Source of the DNA: Petropleomorpha daqingensis
GTDB taxonomy: Bacteria > Actinomycetota > Actinomycetes > Mycobacteriales > Geodermatophilaceae
Assembly: GCF_013408985.1 (NCBI RefSeq)
Contig: NZ_JACBZT010000001.1
Span: forward strand, 2,790,001 to 2,854,000
Length of the DNA stretch: 64,000 nucleotides
Direction: 5' to 3'
The notes under the pieces are model-generated. The model saw nothing but the letters and a program-made list of their open reading frames with translations. It was not told the DNA's origin and ran no database searches. The position numbers and the translations under genes are program-made. This document shows, piece by piece, positions 39,329 through 46,486 of this stretch (position 1 is its first letter; each line of letters begins with the position of its first letter).

Positions 39329-39703
39329 ATGCGGATCGCTGCCGTGGCCGTGAGCGCCACCGACCTGTCCCGCGCCGTCGCCTTCTACGAGGGGCTCGGC
39401 TTCCGGTTCCCGCCGTTGGAGGCCGGCACCCAGCACATCGAGGCGGAGGCCGGCATCCGGCTGATGATCGACGACGCCGGGCTGCTGGCGGGGCTGCACG
39501 GCGAGCCGCCGCGGCCGGGCAACACCGCGGGCTTCGCCGTCCTCTTCGACTCGCCGACCCAGGTGGACGACGCGGCCCGGCGAGCCGCGGACTCCGGGGG
39601 CACCGTCGTCCTCGAGGCCTTCGACGCCCCGTGGGGTCAGCGCTACGCGACCGTGGCCGACCCCGACGGCTGGCGGGTCGACCTCTTCTGCCCCCTGGCG
39701 TGA
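39329..39703 (+). CDS. VOC/glyoxalase-family protein
   Basis: A 124-residue vicinal-oxygen-chelate protein with two beta-alpha-beta-beta-beta halves: AVSATDLSRAVAFYEGLGF at the start and WGQRYATVADPDGWRVDLF at the end. Possible metal ligands are His in QHIEAEAG and Asp in DLF. May be a glyoxalase, bleomycin-resistance-like binder or dioxygenase; not resolvable. Overlaps the next gene (GTGA). Confidence 0.82.
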   Translation: MRIAAVAVSATDLSRAVAFYEGLGFRFPPLEAGTQHIEAEAGIRLMIDDAGLLAGLHGEPPRPGNTAGFAVLFDSPTQVDDAARRAADSGGTVVLEAFDAPWGQRYATVADPDGWRVDLFCPLA

Positions 39704-40221
39704 GCGACTTCGACCTCAGCCTGGACGAGCTCCGGGTCGTCGCGCGGTACGTGGCGGAGAGCGCCGAGTCGGTCCTGCCCGTGTTCGAGACCGCGCACCC
39801 GGACGATCCCCGGCCCCGCGCCGCCGTCGGCGCCGCCTGGGAGTTCGTCGACGGCGCGCCGCGCACGCGGCTGCAGCGCAGCACCTCGCTCGACGCCCAC
39901 CGCGCCGCCCGCGAGGCGACCACCGACGTCGCGCGGCTCGCCGCCCGGTCCGCCGGGGACGCCGCAGCCGCCGCCTACCTGCACCCGATCGCCCAGGCCG
40001 AGCAGGTCGGCCACATCCTCCGGGCGGCCGCCAGTGCCGCCCGGATCGCCGAGCTGCAGACGGGCGACGCCGAGGCTGCGATCGAGGCGGCGAGGCGGCG
40101 CGCCCCACCGGTCCTCGTCGACGTCCTGAGCCGCTATCCGCCCGCGCCGGCGAGCCGGACCCCGGTCGGGTCGCTCATGAGCGCTCTGGACGCCGCTCTG
40201 CGGCGGAACTCAGCCCGGTAG
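39700..40221 (+). CDS. Imm5-like putative immunity protein
   Basis: A 173-residue all-helical protein resembling the actinobacterial Imm5-like family: VVARYVAESAESVLPVFE, HPDDPRPRAAV, FVDGAPRT, HRAAREA, AYLHPIAQAEQVGHIL and a C-terminal VLSRYP. These are sometimes mislabelled exonuclease SbcC. No toxin gene is adjacent. GTG overlaps the VOC gene stop; the 3' end overlaps the convergent dehydratase gene by 12 bases. Confidence 0.7.
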   Translation: MSDFDLSLDELRVVARYVAESAESVLPVFETAHPDDPRPRAAVGAAWEFVDGAPRTRLQRSTSLDAHRAAREATTDVARLAARSAGDAAAAAYLHPIAQAEQVGHILRAAASAARIAELQTGDAEAAIEAARRRAPPVLVDVLSRYPPAPASRTPVGSLMSALDAALRRNSAR

Positions 40222-40506
40222 CAGCGCATCGATGCGGCGGGCCAGCTCCAGGTCGTTCTCGGTCACCCCGCCGGCGGAGTGCGTGACCACGTGCAGGTGC
40301 AGGGTGCGCCAGCGCAGGTCGATGTCCGGGTGGTGGTCCATCTCCTCGGCGACGTCGGCGATGGAGCCGATCGCGGCGACGGCGTCGCGGAAGCTGGGCA
40401 GCTCGACGCTGCGGTGGATGCCCTCGCCGTCGCCGGACCACAGCGGCAGGCCGTGCAGGGCGGCCGAGAGCTCGTCGGGGGAGAGGCGCGCTGGCATGCC
40501 CCTCAT
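40210..40506 (-). CDS. Pterin-4a-carbinolamine dehydratase
   Basis: A 98-residue enzyme that dehydrates 4a-hydroxytetrahydropterin. The signature EMDHHPDIDLRW (about 54-65) carries the catalytic His pair, followed by a later HLHVVTHSAGGVTENDLELARRID. Length is typical. ATG at 40506 or 40497 (MPARLS) are both possible. No phenylalanine hydroxylase is nearby; in such bacteria it may serve pterin or molybdopterin metabolism. Confidence 0.88.
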   Translation of the reverse strand: MRGMPARLSPDELSAALHGLPLWSGDGEGIHRSVELPSFRDAVAAIGSIADVAEEMDHHPDIDLRWRTLHLHVVTHSAGGVTENDLELARRIDALLPG

Positions 40507-40522
40507 CCTGCCGCTGCTCAGG

Positions 40523-41233
40523 TCAGGTGTGCAGGCCGCACTCCGTCTTGTTCCGGCCGGCCCAGCGACCCGCGCGGGGGTCCTCGCCCGGCGCGACCGG
40601 GCGGGTGCACGGCGCGCAGCCGATCGAGCCGTAGCCCAGCTCGAACAGCGGGTTCACCGGCACCTGGTGGCGCTCGAGATAGGCGTCGACGTCGTCCTGG
40701 GTCCAGGCGGCGATCGGGTTGACCTTGACCATGCCGCGCTTGGCGTCCCAGTCGACCAGCCGGGTGTTCGTCCTGGTCGCGGACTCGTCGCGGCGGACAC
40801 CGGAGCCCCACGCGGCGAAGCCGGCCAGCGTCCGGGCCAGCGGCTGCACCTTGCGCAGCGAGCAGCACAGGTCGGGGTCGCGGTCGTGCAGCTTCGCGCC
40901 GTGCTCGGCGTCCTGCTCGGCCACCGTCTGCGCCGGCGTCACGTCGACCAGGGTGATCGGCAGGGCGGAGGTTATCCAGTCGCGGGTGCCGATCGTCTCG
41001 GCGAAGTGGTAGCCGGTGTCGAGGAAGACGACCTTGACGCCAGGGATCGCGGTGCCGGCGAGGTGCGCGAGCAGCCCGTCGGCCATGGAGGAGGTGATGG
41101 CGAAGTCCTCGCCGAACGTCTCACCCGCCCAGGTCAGGACGGCGAGGGCCTGCTCGACCGGGTCGGCGATGCTCCCGAAGCGCGCATCGGCCTCGGCGGC
41201 CAGTTCCGGCGTGGGTCGGACGGCGGTGGTCAC
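40523..41233 (-). CDS. cysH: Adenylylsulfate (APS) reductase
   Basis: A 236-residue thioredoxin-dependent reductase that turns activated sulfate into sulfite. Cys123-Cys124 (LCCSLRK) and Cys206/Cys209 (GCAPC) are the [4Fe-4S] ligands that mark the APS- rather than PAPS-using class; Cys232 in ECGLH is the catalytic Cys. ITSSMADG is the nucleotide region. GTG overlaps the zinc-ribbon gene stop, so it is the last gene of the sirA operon. GGCAGG-type hairpin sequence follows. Confidence 0.93.
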   Translation of the reverse strand: MTTAVRPTPELAAEADARFGSIADPVEQALAVLTWAGETFGEDFAITSSMADGLLAHLAGTAIPGVKVVFLDTGYHFAETIGTRDWITSALPITLVDVTPAQTVAEQDAEHGAKLHDRDPDLCCSLRKVQPLARTLAGFAAWGSGVRRDESATRTNTRLVDWDAKRGMVKVNPIAAWTQDDVDAYLERHQVPVNPLFELGYGSIGCAPCTRPVAPGEDPRAGRWAGRNKTECGLHT

Positions 41234-41397
41234 TCGTTCACTCCCGTCGCGATCAGGCGGACCGTGAAGGCGCGCAGGCACGCGGCGCAGTGCCACGCCC
41301 CCGGCGTCTCCTCGTACGGGGTCAGCTCCTCGTCCCCGCAGTACGGGCAGAAGAACACCGGGGCGCGCCGGGTGCTTCCCCCCGCCTCCTCGGTCAC
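41230..41397 (-). CDS. 55-residue zinc-ribbon protein between sirA and cysH
   Basis: A small protein with two CxxC pairs, CPYC and CAAC, 20 residues apart, forming a probable zinc ribbon. It overlaps by four bases at both ends (GTGA with sirA's stop and with cysH's start), so it is certainly co-translated. Similar small zinc ribbons lie in the same place in other actinobacterial sulfite-reductase operons. Role unknown: perhaps an assembly or regulatory factor. Confidence 0.8.
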   Translation of the reverse strand: MTEEAGGSTRRAPVFFCPYCGDEELTPYEETPGAWHCAACLRAFTVRLIATGVNE

Positions 41398-43067
41398 AGC
41401 AGCCAGTCCTCCTCGGCCCGCGCGACGTACGCGGCGAACGACTCGCCGCCCTCGCGCCGCTCGAGGTAACCACGGAGCACCCGCTCGCAGTAGTCCGCCG
41501 TTTCGACCTTGGTCACCTTGTGGCCGCGGAACTTGCGGCCGAACGCGGCGTCGACACCCAGGTGACCGCCGAGGTGCACCTGGAAGCCCTCGACCATCTC
41601 GCCGGCGTCGTCGCGGACCATCGAGCCCTTGAAGCCGATGTCGGCGGTCTGGAACCGGGCGCAGGCGTTCGGGCAGCCGTTGACGTTGATCGAGATCGGG
41701 GTGTCGAACTCCGGCAGCCGCTTCTCCAGCTCCGCGTAGAGGTCCTGCGCGTGCTGCTTGGTCTCGACGATGGCCAGCTTGCAGAACTCCAACCCGGTGC
41801 AGGCCATCGTGCCGCGGCGGAACGCACTCGGGCGCACCTGCAGGTCGAGCGCGGCCAGCTCCGCGACCAGCGGCTCGACGTCGGCGTCGGCGACGTCCAG
41901 GATGACCAGCTTCTGCTGCGCCGTCGTCCGGATCCGGCCCTGGCCGCGCTGCTCGGCGAGCTCGGCGACGCGGGTGAGCATCGACCCGCTGATCCGCCCG
42001 GTGCGCAGCGCGAAGCCCAGCGCGTTGGCGCCGTCCTTCTGCCGCAGCACGCCGACGTGGTCGCGCTGGTCGTTCCGGGGCGCGGCCGGCGCCGGGCCGT
42101 CGGGCAGCGCCGTCTTCAGGTACTCGTCCTGCAGCACCTGGCGGAACTTCTCCGGGCCCCAGTCGGCCATGAGGAACTTCATCCGGGCGTGGTTGCGCTG
42201 CCGGCGGTAGCCGTAGTCGCGGAAGATGCCGGTCACCGCGGCCCACACGTCGGTCACCTGGTCGGGGCGGACGAAGACGCCGATCCGCTGCGCGAGCTTC
42301 GGGTTGGTCGACAGGCCGCCGCCGACCCAGAGGTCGTAGCCCGCCTCGCCGTCCTCGTTCACGACGCCGACGAACGAGACGTCGTTGATCTCGTGCCCGG
42401 TGCAGTGGTCGACGCAGCCGGACATCGACGTCTTCCACTTGCGCGGCAGGTTGCTGAACTCGCGGCTGCCGACGTACTTCGCGACCGTCTCGTCGAGGAC
42501 GCCGGAGGCGTCGATGACCTCGTCCTCGAGGATGCCGGCGAGCGGGCAGCCGAGCATGACGCGCGGGGTGTCGCCGCAGGCCTCGGTGGTGCCGAGCCCG
42601 ACCGCCTCCAGCCGCGTCCAGATCTCGGGGACGTCCTCGATGCGGATCCAGTGCAGCTGCACGTTCTGCCGGTCGGTGATGTCGGCGACGTCACGGCCGA
42701 ACTCGGTGCTGATGCCGCCGATCACCCGCAGCTGCTCGCTGCTGAGCTGCCCGCCGTCGATGCGCACGCGCAGCATGAAGTACGGGTCCTCGAGCTCGTC
42801 GGGCTCCAGGACGGCGGTCTTCCCGCCGGGGATGCCCTGCCGGCGCTGGGTGTACAGACCCATCCAGCGCATGCGGCCGCGCAGGTCGGTCGGGTCGATC
42901 CCGTCGAAGCCGGTGTGCGCGTAGATGTCGAGGATGCGCTGGCGGACGTCGAGGCCGTCGGAGTCCTTCTTGAACCGCTCGTTCGGGTTCAGCGGCTCGC
43001 GGTAGCCGAGCGCCCACTGACCCTGGCCGCGCTGGGGCCGGGTGCTGGTGCGGGGTGGCGTGGTCAC
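41394..43067 (-). CDS. sirA: Ferredoxin-dependent sulfite reductase
   Basis: A 557-residue siroheme enzyme that reduces sulfite to sulfide. The [4Fe-4S]-siroheme cysteines are in CTGLEFC (near 421-427) and CPNAC (near 463-468). Two ferredoxin-like half repeats with NVQLHWIRIED and NVNGCPNAC are clear; the MGLYTQRRQG loop holds the Tyr of the Tyr-Cys bond described for NirA/SirA of mycobacteria. GTG start with AGGAAG 8 bases upstream. Nitrite reduction is possible as a side activity; adjacency to cysH and cysC supports sulfite. Confidence 0.94.
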   Translation of the reverse strand: MTTPPRTSTRPQRGQGQWALGYREPLNPNERFKKDSDGLDVRQRILDIYAHTGFDGIDPTDLRGRMRWMGLYTQRRQGIPGGKTAVLEPDELEDPYFMLRVRIDGGQLSSEQLRVIGGISTEFGRDVADITDRQNVQLHWIRIEDVPEIWTRLEAVGLGTTEACGDTPRVMLGCPLAGILEDEVIDASGVLDETVAKYVGSREFSNLPRKWKTSMSGCVDHCTGHEINDVSFVGVVNEDGEAGYDLWVGGGLSTNPKLAQRIGVFVRPDQVTDVWAAVTGIFRDYGYRRQRNHARMKFLMADWGPEKFRQVLQDEYLKTALPDGPAPAAPRNDQRDHVGVLRQKDGANALGFALRTGRISGSMLTRVAELAEQRGQGRIRTTAQQKLVILDVADADVEPLVAELAALDLQVRPSAFRRGTMACTGLEFCKLAIVETKQHAQDLYAELEKRLPEFDTPISINVNGCPNACARFQTADIGFKGSMVRDDAGEMVEGFQVHLGGHLGVDAAFGRKFRGHKVTKVETADYCERVLRGYLERREGGESFAAYVARAEEDWLL

Positions 43068-43080
43068 GGAACTTCTTCCT

Positions 43081-43118
43081 GCCCCGTCCTGCGCACGGGC
43101 GACCCGGCGGACTGGGGC
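43081..43118 (-). promoter_or_regulatory. Hairpin in the sirA leader
   Basis: On the minus strand GCCCCAGTCC (43118-43109) pairs with GGACGGGGC (43089-43081), one bulge, just ahead of the sirA ribosome site and downstream of the leader peptide stop. It could be the attenuator controlled by leader translation. Confidence 0.4.
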
Positions 43119-43160
43119 GCTTGGCCATCGGGGAGCGCGTCGTCGCGCGGGGAACCGGTG

Positions 43161-43247
43161 TCAGCGCGCTGCGCGACACCCGGCGCTGGAGACGCGCGCC
43201 AGATCGATGTGCAGACGCGCGACGAGGAGGGCGCCACGGTCCGACAT
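43161..43247 (-). CDS. Cysteine-type leader peptide of the sirA operon
   Basis: A 28-residue peptide beginning MSDRGALLVARLHIDLARV and containing SSAGC before its end AAR. The (L/V)ARxHIDLxRVSSAxC pattern is that of the small leader peptides found before sulfur-assimilation genes in actinobacteria, where a Cys codon near the end senses cysteine supply. A CAGGAT -10-like hexamer (43260-43255) ends 7 bases before the ATG, so the mRNA may begin at the ATG (leaderless). 93 bases separate its stop from sirA. Confidence 0.75.
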   Translation of the reverse strand: MSDRGALLVARLHIDLARVSSAGCRAAR

Positions 43248-43265
43248 GGCGTCCATCCTGACACA

Positions 43266-43287
43266 CACGGGCGGCGGACCGCCCGTG
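43266..43287 (-). terminator. Hairpin terminator after cysC
   Basis: 9-bp perfect stem (CACGGGCGG with its complement) and a 4-base loop, 2 bases past the cysC stop. It separates cysC from the leader-peptide promoter, and overlaps the area where a -35 element would lie. Confidence 0.6.
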
Positions 43288-43289
43288 CG

Positions 43290-43820
43290 TCAGCTCACAC
43301 CCTCGCGCATCGCCGCGCGGATCAGCCGCACCGACTCCTCGACCGGGGTGCCGGTCGTGTCGATGGTCAGGTCGGGGCTGCCGGGTACCTCGTAGGGGTC
43401 GCTGATGCCCGTGAACAGGGGGATCTCACCTGCCCGGGCCTTCGCGTAGAGACCCTTCACGTCCCGCTGCTCCACCACCTCGAGCGGGGTGGCGACGTGC
43501 ACGAGCAGGAAGCGGCCGTGCTTCTCCACCAGCTGCCGGGCCTCCTCGCGCGCCTGCTCGAACGGCGCGATCGCCGCGACGACCACGGTGCCGCCGTGCT
43601 TGACCACCTCGCCGGCGACGAAGCCGATCCGCCGGATGTTGAGGTCGCGGTGCTCGCGGGAGAAGGTCAGCTCGCTGGACAGATGGGTGCGGACGACGTC
43701 GCCGTCGAGCACGGTCACCGGGACGCCGTCGCGCTCCAGATCGGCCACCAGCGCGTCGGCGATGGTCGACTTGCCGGCACCGGACAGGCCGGTGAGGAAC
43801 ACGGTGACGCCGTCGGACAT
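43290..43820 (-). CDS. cysC: Adenylylsulfate kinase
   Basis: A 176-residue kinase that phosphorylates APS to PAPS. P-loop GLSGAGKST is at 11-19; VLDGDVVR, NIRRIGFVAG and the FTGISDPYEVP lid are all present. Length typical. Stands alone (no cysD or cysN in the window). Because cysH here is the APS type, PAPS may serve sulfotransferases rather than reduction. Confidence 0.93.
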   Translation of the reverse strand: MSDGVTVFLTGLSGAGKSTIADALVADLERDGVPVTVLDGDVVRTHLSSELTFSREHRDLNIRRIGFVAGEVVKHGGTVVVAAIAPFEQAREEARQLVEKHGRFLLVHVATPLEVVEQRDVKGLYAKARAGEIPLFTGISDPYEVPGSPDLTIDTTGTPVEESVRLIRAAMREGVS

Positions 43821-43835
43821 GGCCGCCAGTCTCCC

Positions 43836-44159
43836 TCAGGCCAGGACGGCGAGCAGGTCCCAGCCCCCGACGGCGAGCAGCACCAGCGCGGCCGCGGACC
43901 ACCAGGCGGCCCGCGAGCGGACGCCGGCGGTGAGCAGGCCGGCGGCGACCGGGAGGGCCAGCAGCACGCCCGCGACCCCCGACCAGGCCAGCCCGACACC
44001 CGGCTGGGGAGCGCTGCAGCTGATGAAGCAACCGGTGAACCCGGCGTAGGCGAACAGGCCCGTGACGCCGATCGGGTAGGCGAGCAGGACGAGCAGTCCC
44101 AGGCCGAGGGTGAGTCCGGCGATCCGTCGTCCGGTTCCGGGGCGGGTGGGAGTGGTCAG
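43836..44159 (-). CDS. Small membrane protein, apparent CTG start
   Basis: A 107-residue protein with three hydrophobic helices and a CFISC pair between the first and second. No family recognised. No ATG, GTG or TTG exists between the upstream Rrf2 stop and the first helix; the only plausible codon is CTG at 44159, which overlaps the Rrf2 TGA (CTGA), exactly as in dapC of this window. Codon bias supports coding. Co-translated with the Rrf2 gene. Confidence 0.6.
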   Translation of the reverse strand: MTTPTRPGTGRRIAGLTLGLGLLVLLAYPIGVTGLFAYAGFTGCFISCSAPQPGVGLAWSGVAGVLLALPVAAGLLTAGVRSRAAWWSAAALVLLAVGGWDLLAVLA

Positions 44160-44638
44160 CCGGCGCTCCGGTCGCCGAAGGAACGCCAGGCGCTCTCCAG
44201 GTCGATCAGCTCGGCGACGTGGTCGGGGAACTTGTTGGCGACGACGTCGGCGAGGGTGACCTCCTCGAGCACGCGGCGGTAGGCCTCGCGGGCCGCGACC
44301 CAGACGCTGGCCAGCGGCGCCGCCGTCCCGGGGTACTCGACGTCCTCGGGGCGCTGGCCGTGCACCTCGGCGAGAAAGCCCTGCTCGACCCGCATGACGC
44401 GGGCGATGGAGATCTCCGACGGCGGCAGGGCGAGCCGGTAGCCACCCTCGCGGCCGCGCTGGCTGGTGACCAGGCGGGCGTGCTGCAGGTCGCCGAGGAT
44501 GGCCTGGAGGAAGCGGTTGGGGATGTTCTGCGCGGTCGCGATGCGCTCGCAGGTCAGCGCGCCGGGCGCGGCAGCGGCCAGTTCCAGCGCGGCGCGGACG
44601 GCGTAGTCGACGCGGGCAGTGATGCGCACGGACCCCAT
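44156..44638 (-). CDS. Rrf2-family transcriptional regulator
   Basis: A 160-residue winged-helix regulator: RITARVDYAVRAALELAAA, a recognition helix IPNRFLQAILGDLQ and wing QRGREGGYRLA. It has no three-Cys cluster of IscR/NsrR, so it is likely the CymR-like type tied to cysteine metabolism, consistent with the cysC-sirA-cysH neighbourhood. The frame starts at ATG 44638; GTG 44629 gives the more usual MRITARVDYAV start and better-spaced GGGG. Operon with the membrane protein. Confidence 0.85.
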   Translation of the reverse strand: MGSVRITARVDYAVRAALELAAAAPGALTCERIATAQNIPNRFLQAILGDLQHARLVTSQRGREGGYRLALPPSEISIARVMRVEQGFLAEVHGQRPEDVEYPGTAAPLASVWVAAREAYRRVLEEVTLADVVANKFPDHVAELIDLESAWRSFGDRSAG

Positions 44639-44664
44639 CCTGCCCTGTCTGGGAGGCTGACCCG

Positions 44665-45423
44665 GTGTCCCAGCTGCGATTCACCACTCTGGTGGAGGCG
44701 CCGCTGACCGTCGCGTTCGACGTGGCGCGCACGCTCGGGCGTCCCTGGCCGGAGCCGTTGGAGGAGGTCGTCTCGGAGCGGCCGGTGCGCGACGTCTACG
44801 CCTCGCGGCGCCGCAACCTCACCCACTCGCGGCACTTCTCCGCCACCGGCGCCGGCACGCTCGTCGACGAGCAGGTGGACTGGGAGACCGGGCTGCCCGG
44901 GGTGCTCGGCGCCTTCGTCGACCAGGTGGTGCTGCGGCGGCGGATCACCCGGGCGATGCAGGCGCACCTGGACCTCTACGCGGCGGCCGCGGCGCGCCGG
45001 GCGCTGGAGGTCGTGCAGGTGGTGGGCGCCGCCGTCGTGGAGGGGTCGCGCGTGCTGGTGGCGCAGCGCTCCGGCGGCCCGTACGACGGCTGCTGGGAGT
45101 TCCCGGGCGGCAAGGTCGAGCCGGGGGAGTCGGAGCTGGCGGCGCTGGTGCGGGAGCTCGGTGAGGAGCTCGGCGTCGTCGTCGTCCCCCAGGCCTTCGT
45201 CGGTGAGGTGCTGCTCGACGGCGTCGTCGCGGGCGGCGAGCCGGGCACCTCGACCCTGCGCGTCTGGTGGGCCCGGCTCGGCGGCGGCGAGCTGATCGCG
45301 CGTGAGCACGCGGAGCTGCGCTGGGCCGCCGCCGACGAGCTCGACGCACTCGACTGGATCCCCGCCGACCGCCCCCTCCTCCCCGCCGTCAAGGACCTCC
45401 TCGAGGTGGTTTCGCGCGCTTAA
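44665..45423 (+). CDS. SRPBCC-like domain fused to Nudix hydrolase
   Basis: A 252-residue fusion. Residues 1-100 look like a DUF2505/SRPBCC-type lipid-binding fold, preceded by FTTLVEAPLTVAFDVARTLG. Residues 115-245 are a Nudix hydrolase, whose box is complete: Gly149, Glu155, Arg163-Glu164, Glu167-Glu168, Gly170. The Nudix part resembles MutT/CTP-pyrophosphohydrolases that cleave damaged nucleotides. GTG start. The last codons and the TAA stop fall inside a copy of the palindromic repeat. Confidence 0.8.
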   Translation: MSQLRFTTLVEAPLTVAFDVARTLGRPWPEPLEEVVSERPVRDVYASRRRNLTHSRHFSATGAGTLVDEQVDWETGLPGVLGAFVDQVVLRRRITRAMQAHLDLYAAAAARRALEVVQVVGAAVVEGSRVLVAQRSGGPYDGCWEFPGGKVEPGESELAALVRELGEELGVVVVPQAFVGEVLLDGVVAGGEPGTSTLRVWWARLGGGELIAREHAELRWAAADELDALDWIPADRPLLPAVKDLLEVVSRA

Positions 45424-45449
45424 CCGCGCGAGGTTAGGCGCGCGAAACC
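45408..45449. repeat. REP-like palindrome, second copy
   Basis: Same 18-base arms as at 39243-39284 with one mismatch in the second arm and GCGCGA centre. The first arm supplies the last codons and TAA stop of the Nudix gene. Confidence 0.8.
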
Positions 45450-45503
45450 GCGGCCTGTGGACGACGTCGGCGGGGGAGGCTGCAGATCGGCCACCCTGCC
45501 GCG

Positions 45504-46391
45504 GTGACGACGTACCGACGACTGACCGGCGAGCTCTTCGTCGGCTCGCACGCTGTGGCCGAGGGCCTCCTGACCAAGCGGCAGATCGAGGCCGGTCTCT
45601 ACCGACGGGTGCTGCGCAACGTCTACGCGGAGCCGCATCTGGTCCACGACCACCAGCTCAGGACCAGGGCCGCAGCACTGCTCATGCCGCCCGAGGCCGC
45701 GATCGGAGGCCGATCCGCGGCGGTCTGGTTCGGTGCACCGTTCGCTTCCTCAGCCGATCCCGTCCTCGTCGTCGTCCCACGGGACTGCCGGTGGAAGGGG
45801 CCGCGTGGTGTGCAGGTGCACCGGACGGACCTGAGACCGGACGAGATCTGGACCGATGACGACGGGGTCCGGCTGACGACGGTGCGCCGTACCGCATGGG
45901 ACATCGCGACGCTCGACCCTCTGATGACGGCGGTCGCCTTGATCGACGGGATGCTCTACGACGCCCGCAAGAACCACGGCGAGCTGACCGAGGCGGTGCT
46001 GCTCCGCGAGTTCGCCAGCCGGCGCGGGCAGTGGGGGAGCCGCAGAGCCCAGTTCCTGCTGCCGCTGGTCGACGGCCGAGCCATGAGCCCGCCCGAGTCG
46101 CGTGTGCGGGTCGCCTGCCACCTGGGGGGACTGCCGCACCCGATACCTCAGTTCGAGGTCCACGAGTTCGGGGTGTTCCTCGGCCAAGTCGATCTCGCCT
46201 GGCCGGAGGCCAAGCTCATCGTCGAGTACGAGGGCGCCTACCACTTCGACGAGCTCCAGATCGTCGAGGACGACGCCCGATACGAGGCCCTCGTGGCCGC
46301 CGGCTGGCGGGTGATCCGGCTCAGCTCCATCGACCTGCGCGACCTCGACGCCGTCGTCGAGCGGATCCGCGCCGCGCTCGCGCGCGGTTGA
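45504..46391 (+). CDS. DUF559-type (Vsr/PD-(D/E)XK-like) protein
   Basis: A 295-residue protein. The N-terminal part is an AbiEi-like helix-turn-helix region; the C-terminal part is a restriction-endonuclease-like fold: SPPESRVR (catalytic Glu helix), FLGQVDLAWPEAKLIVEYEG with the Asp-x-Glu core, and a final YEALVAAGWRVIRLSS. Such genes are common in actinobacteria with no fixed function. GTG start. Both flanks carry copies of the palindromic repeat, and its TGA lies within the first half-site of the next array. Confidence 0.75.
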   Translation: MTTYRRLTGELFVGSHAVAEGLLTKRQIEAGLYRRVLRNVYAEPHLVHDHQLRTRAAALLMPPEAAIGGRSAAVWFGAPFASSADPVLVVVPRDCRWKGPRGVQVHRTDLRPDEIWTDDDGVRLTTVRRTAWDIATLDPLMTAVALIDGMLYDARKNHGELTEAVLLREFASRRGQWGSRRAQFLLPLVDGRAMSPPESRVRVACHLGGLPHPIPQFEVHEFGVFLGQVDLAWPEAKLIVEYEGAYHFDELQIVEDDARYEALVAAGWRVIRLSSIDLRDLDAVVERIRAALARG

Positions 46392-46474
46392 GCGCGCGAA
46401 ACCCGCACGGTTAGGCGCGCGAAACCCCGCACGGTTAGGCGCGCGAAACCCCGCACGGTTAGGCGCGCGAAACC
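46386..46474. repeat. Array of four REP half-sites
   Basis: Four direct copies of the 18-base half-palindrome GGTTRRGCGCGCGAAACC at 46386, 46409, 46433 and 46457, spaced 23, 24 and 24 bases. The first copy has GGTTGA, giving the TGA stop of the DUF559 gene. The array ends 13 bases before the pmbA stop. Confidence 0.8.
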
Positions 46475-46486
46475 GCGGGGGAGGGG

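Noticed and set aside
46386-46474. CRISPR-like array
   Set aside because: Repeats of 18 bases are separated by 5-6 nearly identical bases, with no spacers and no cas gene.
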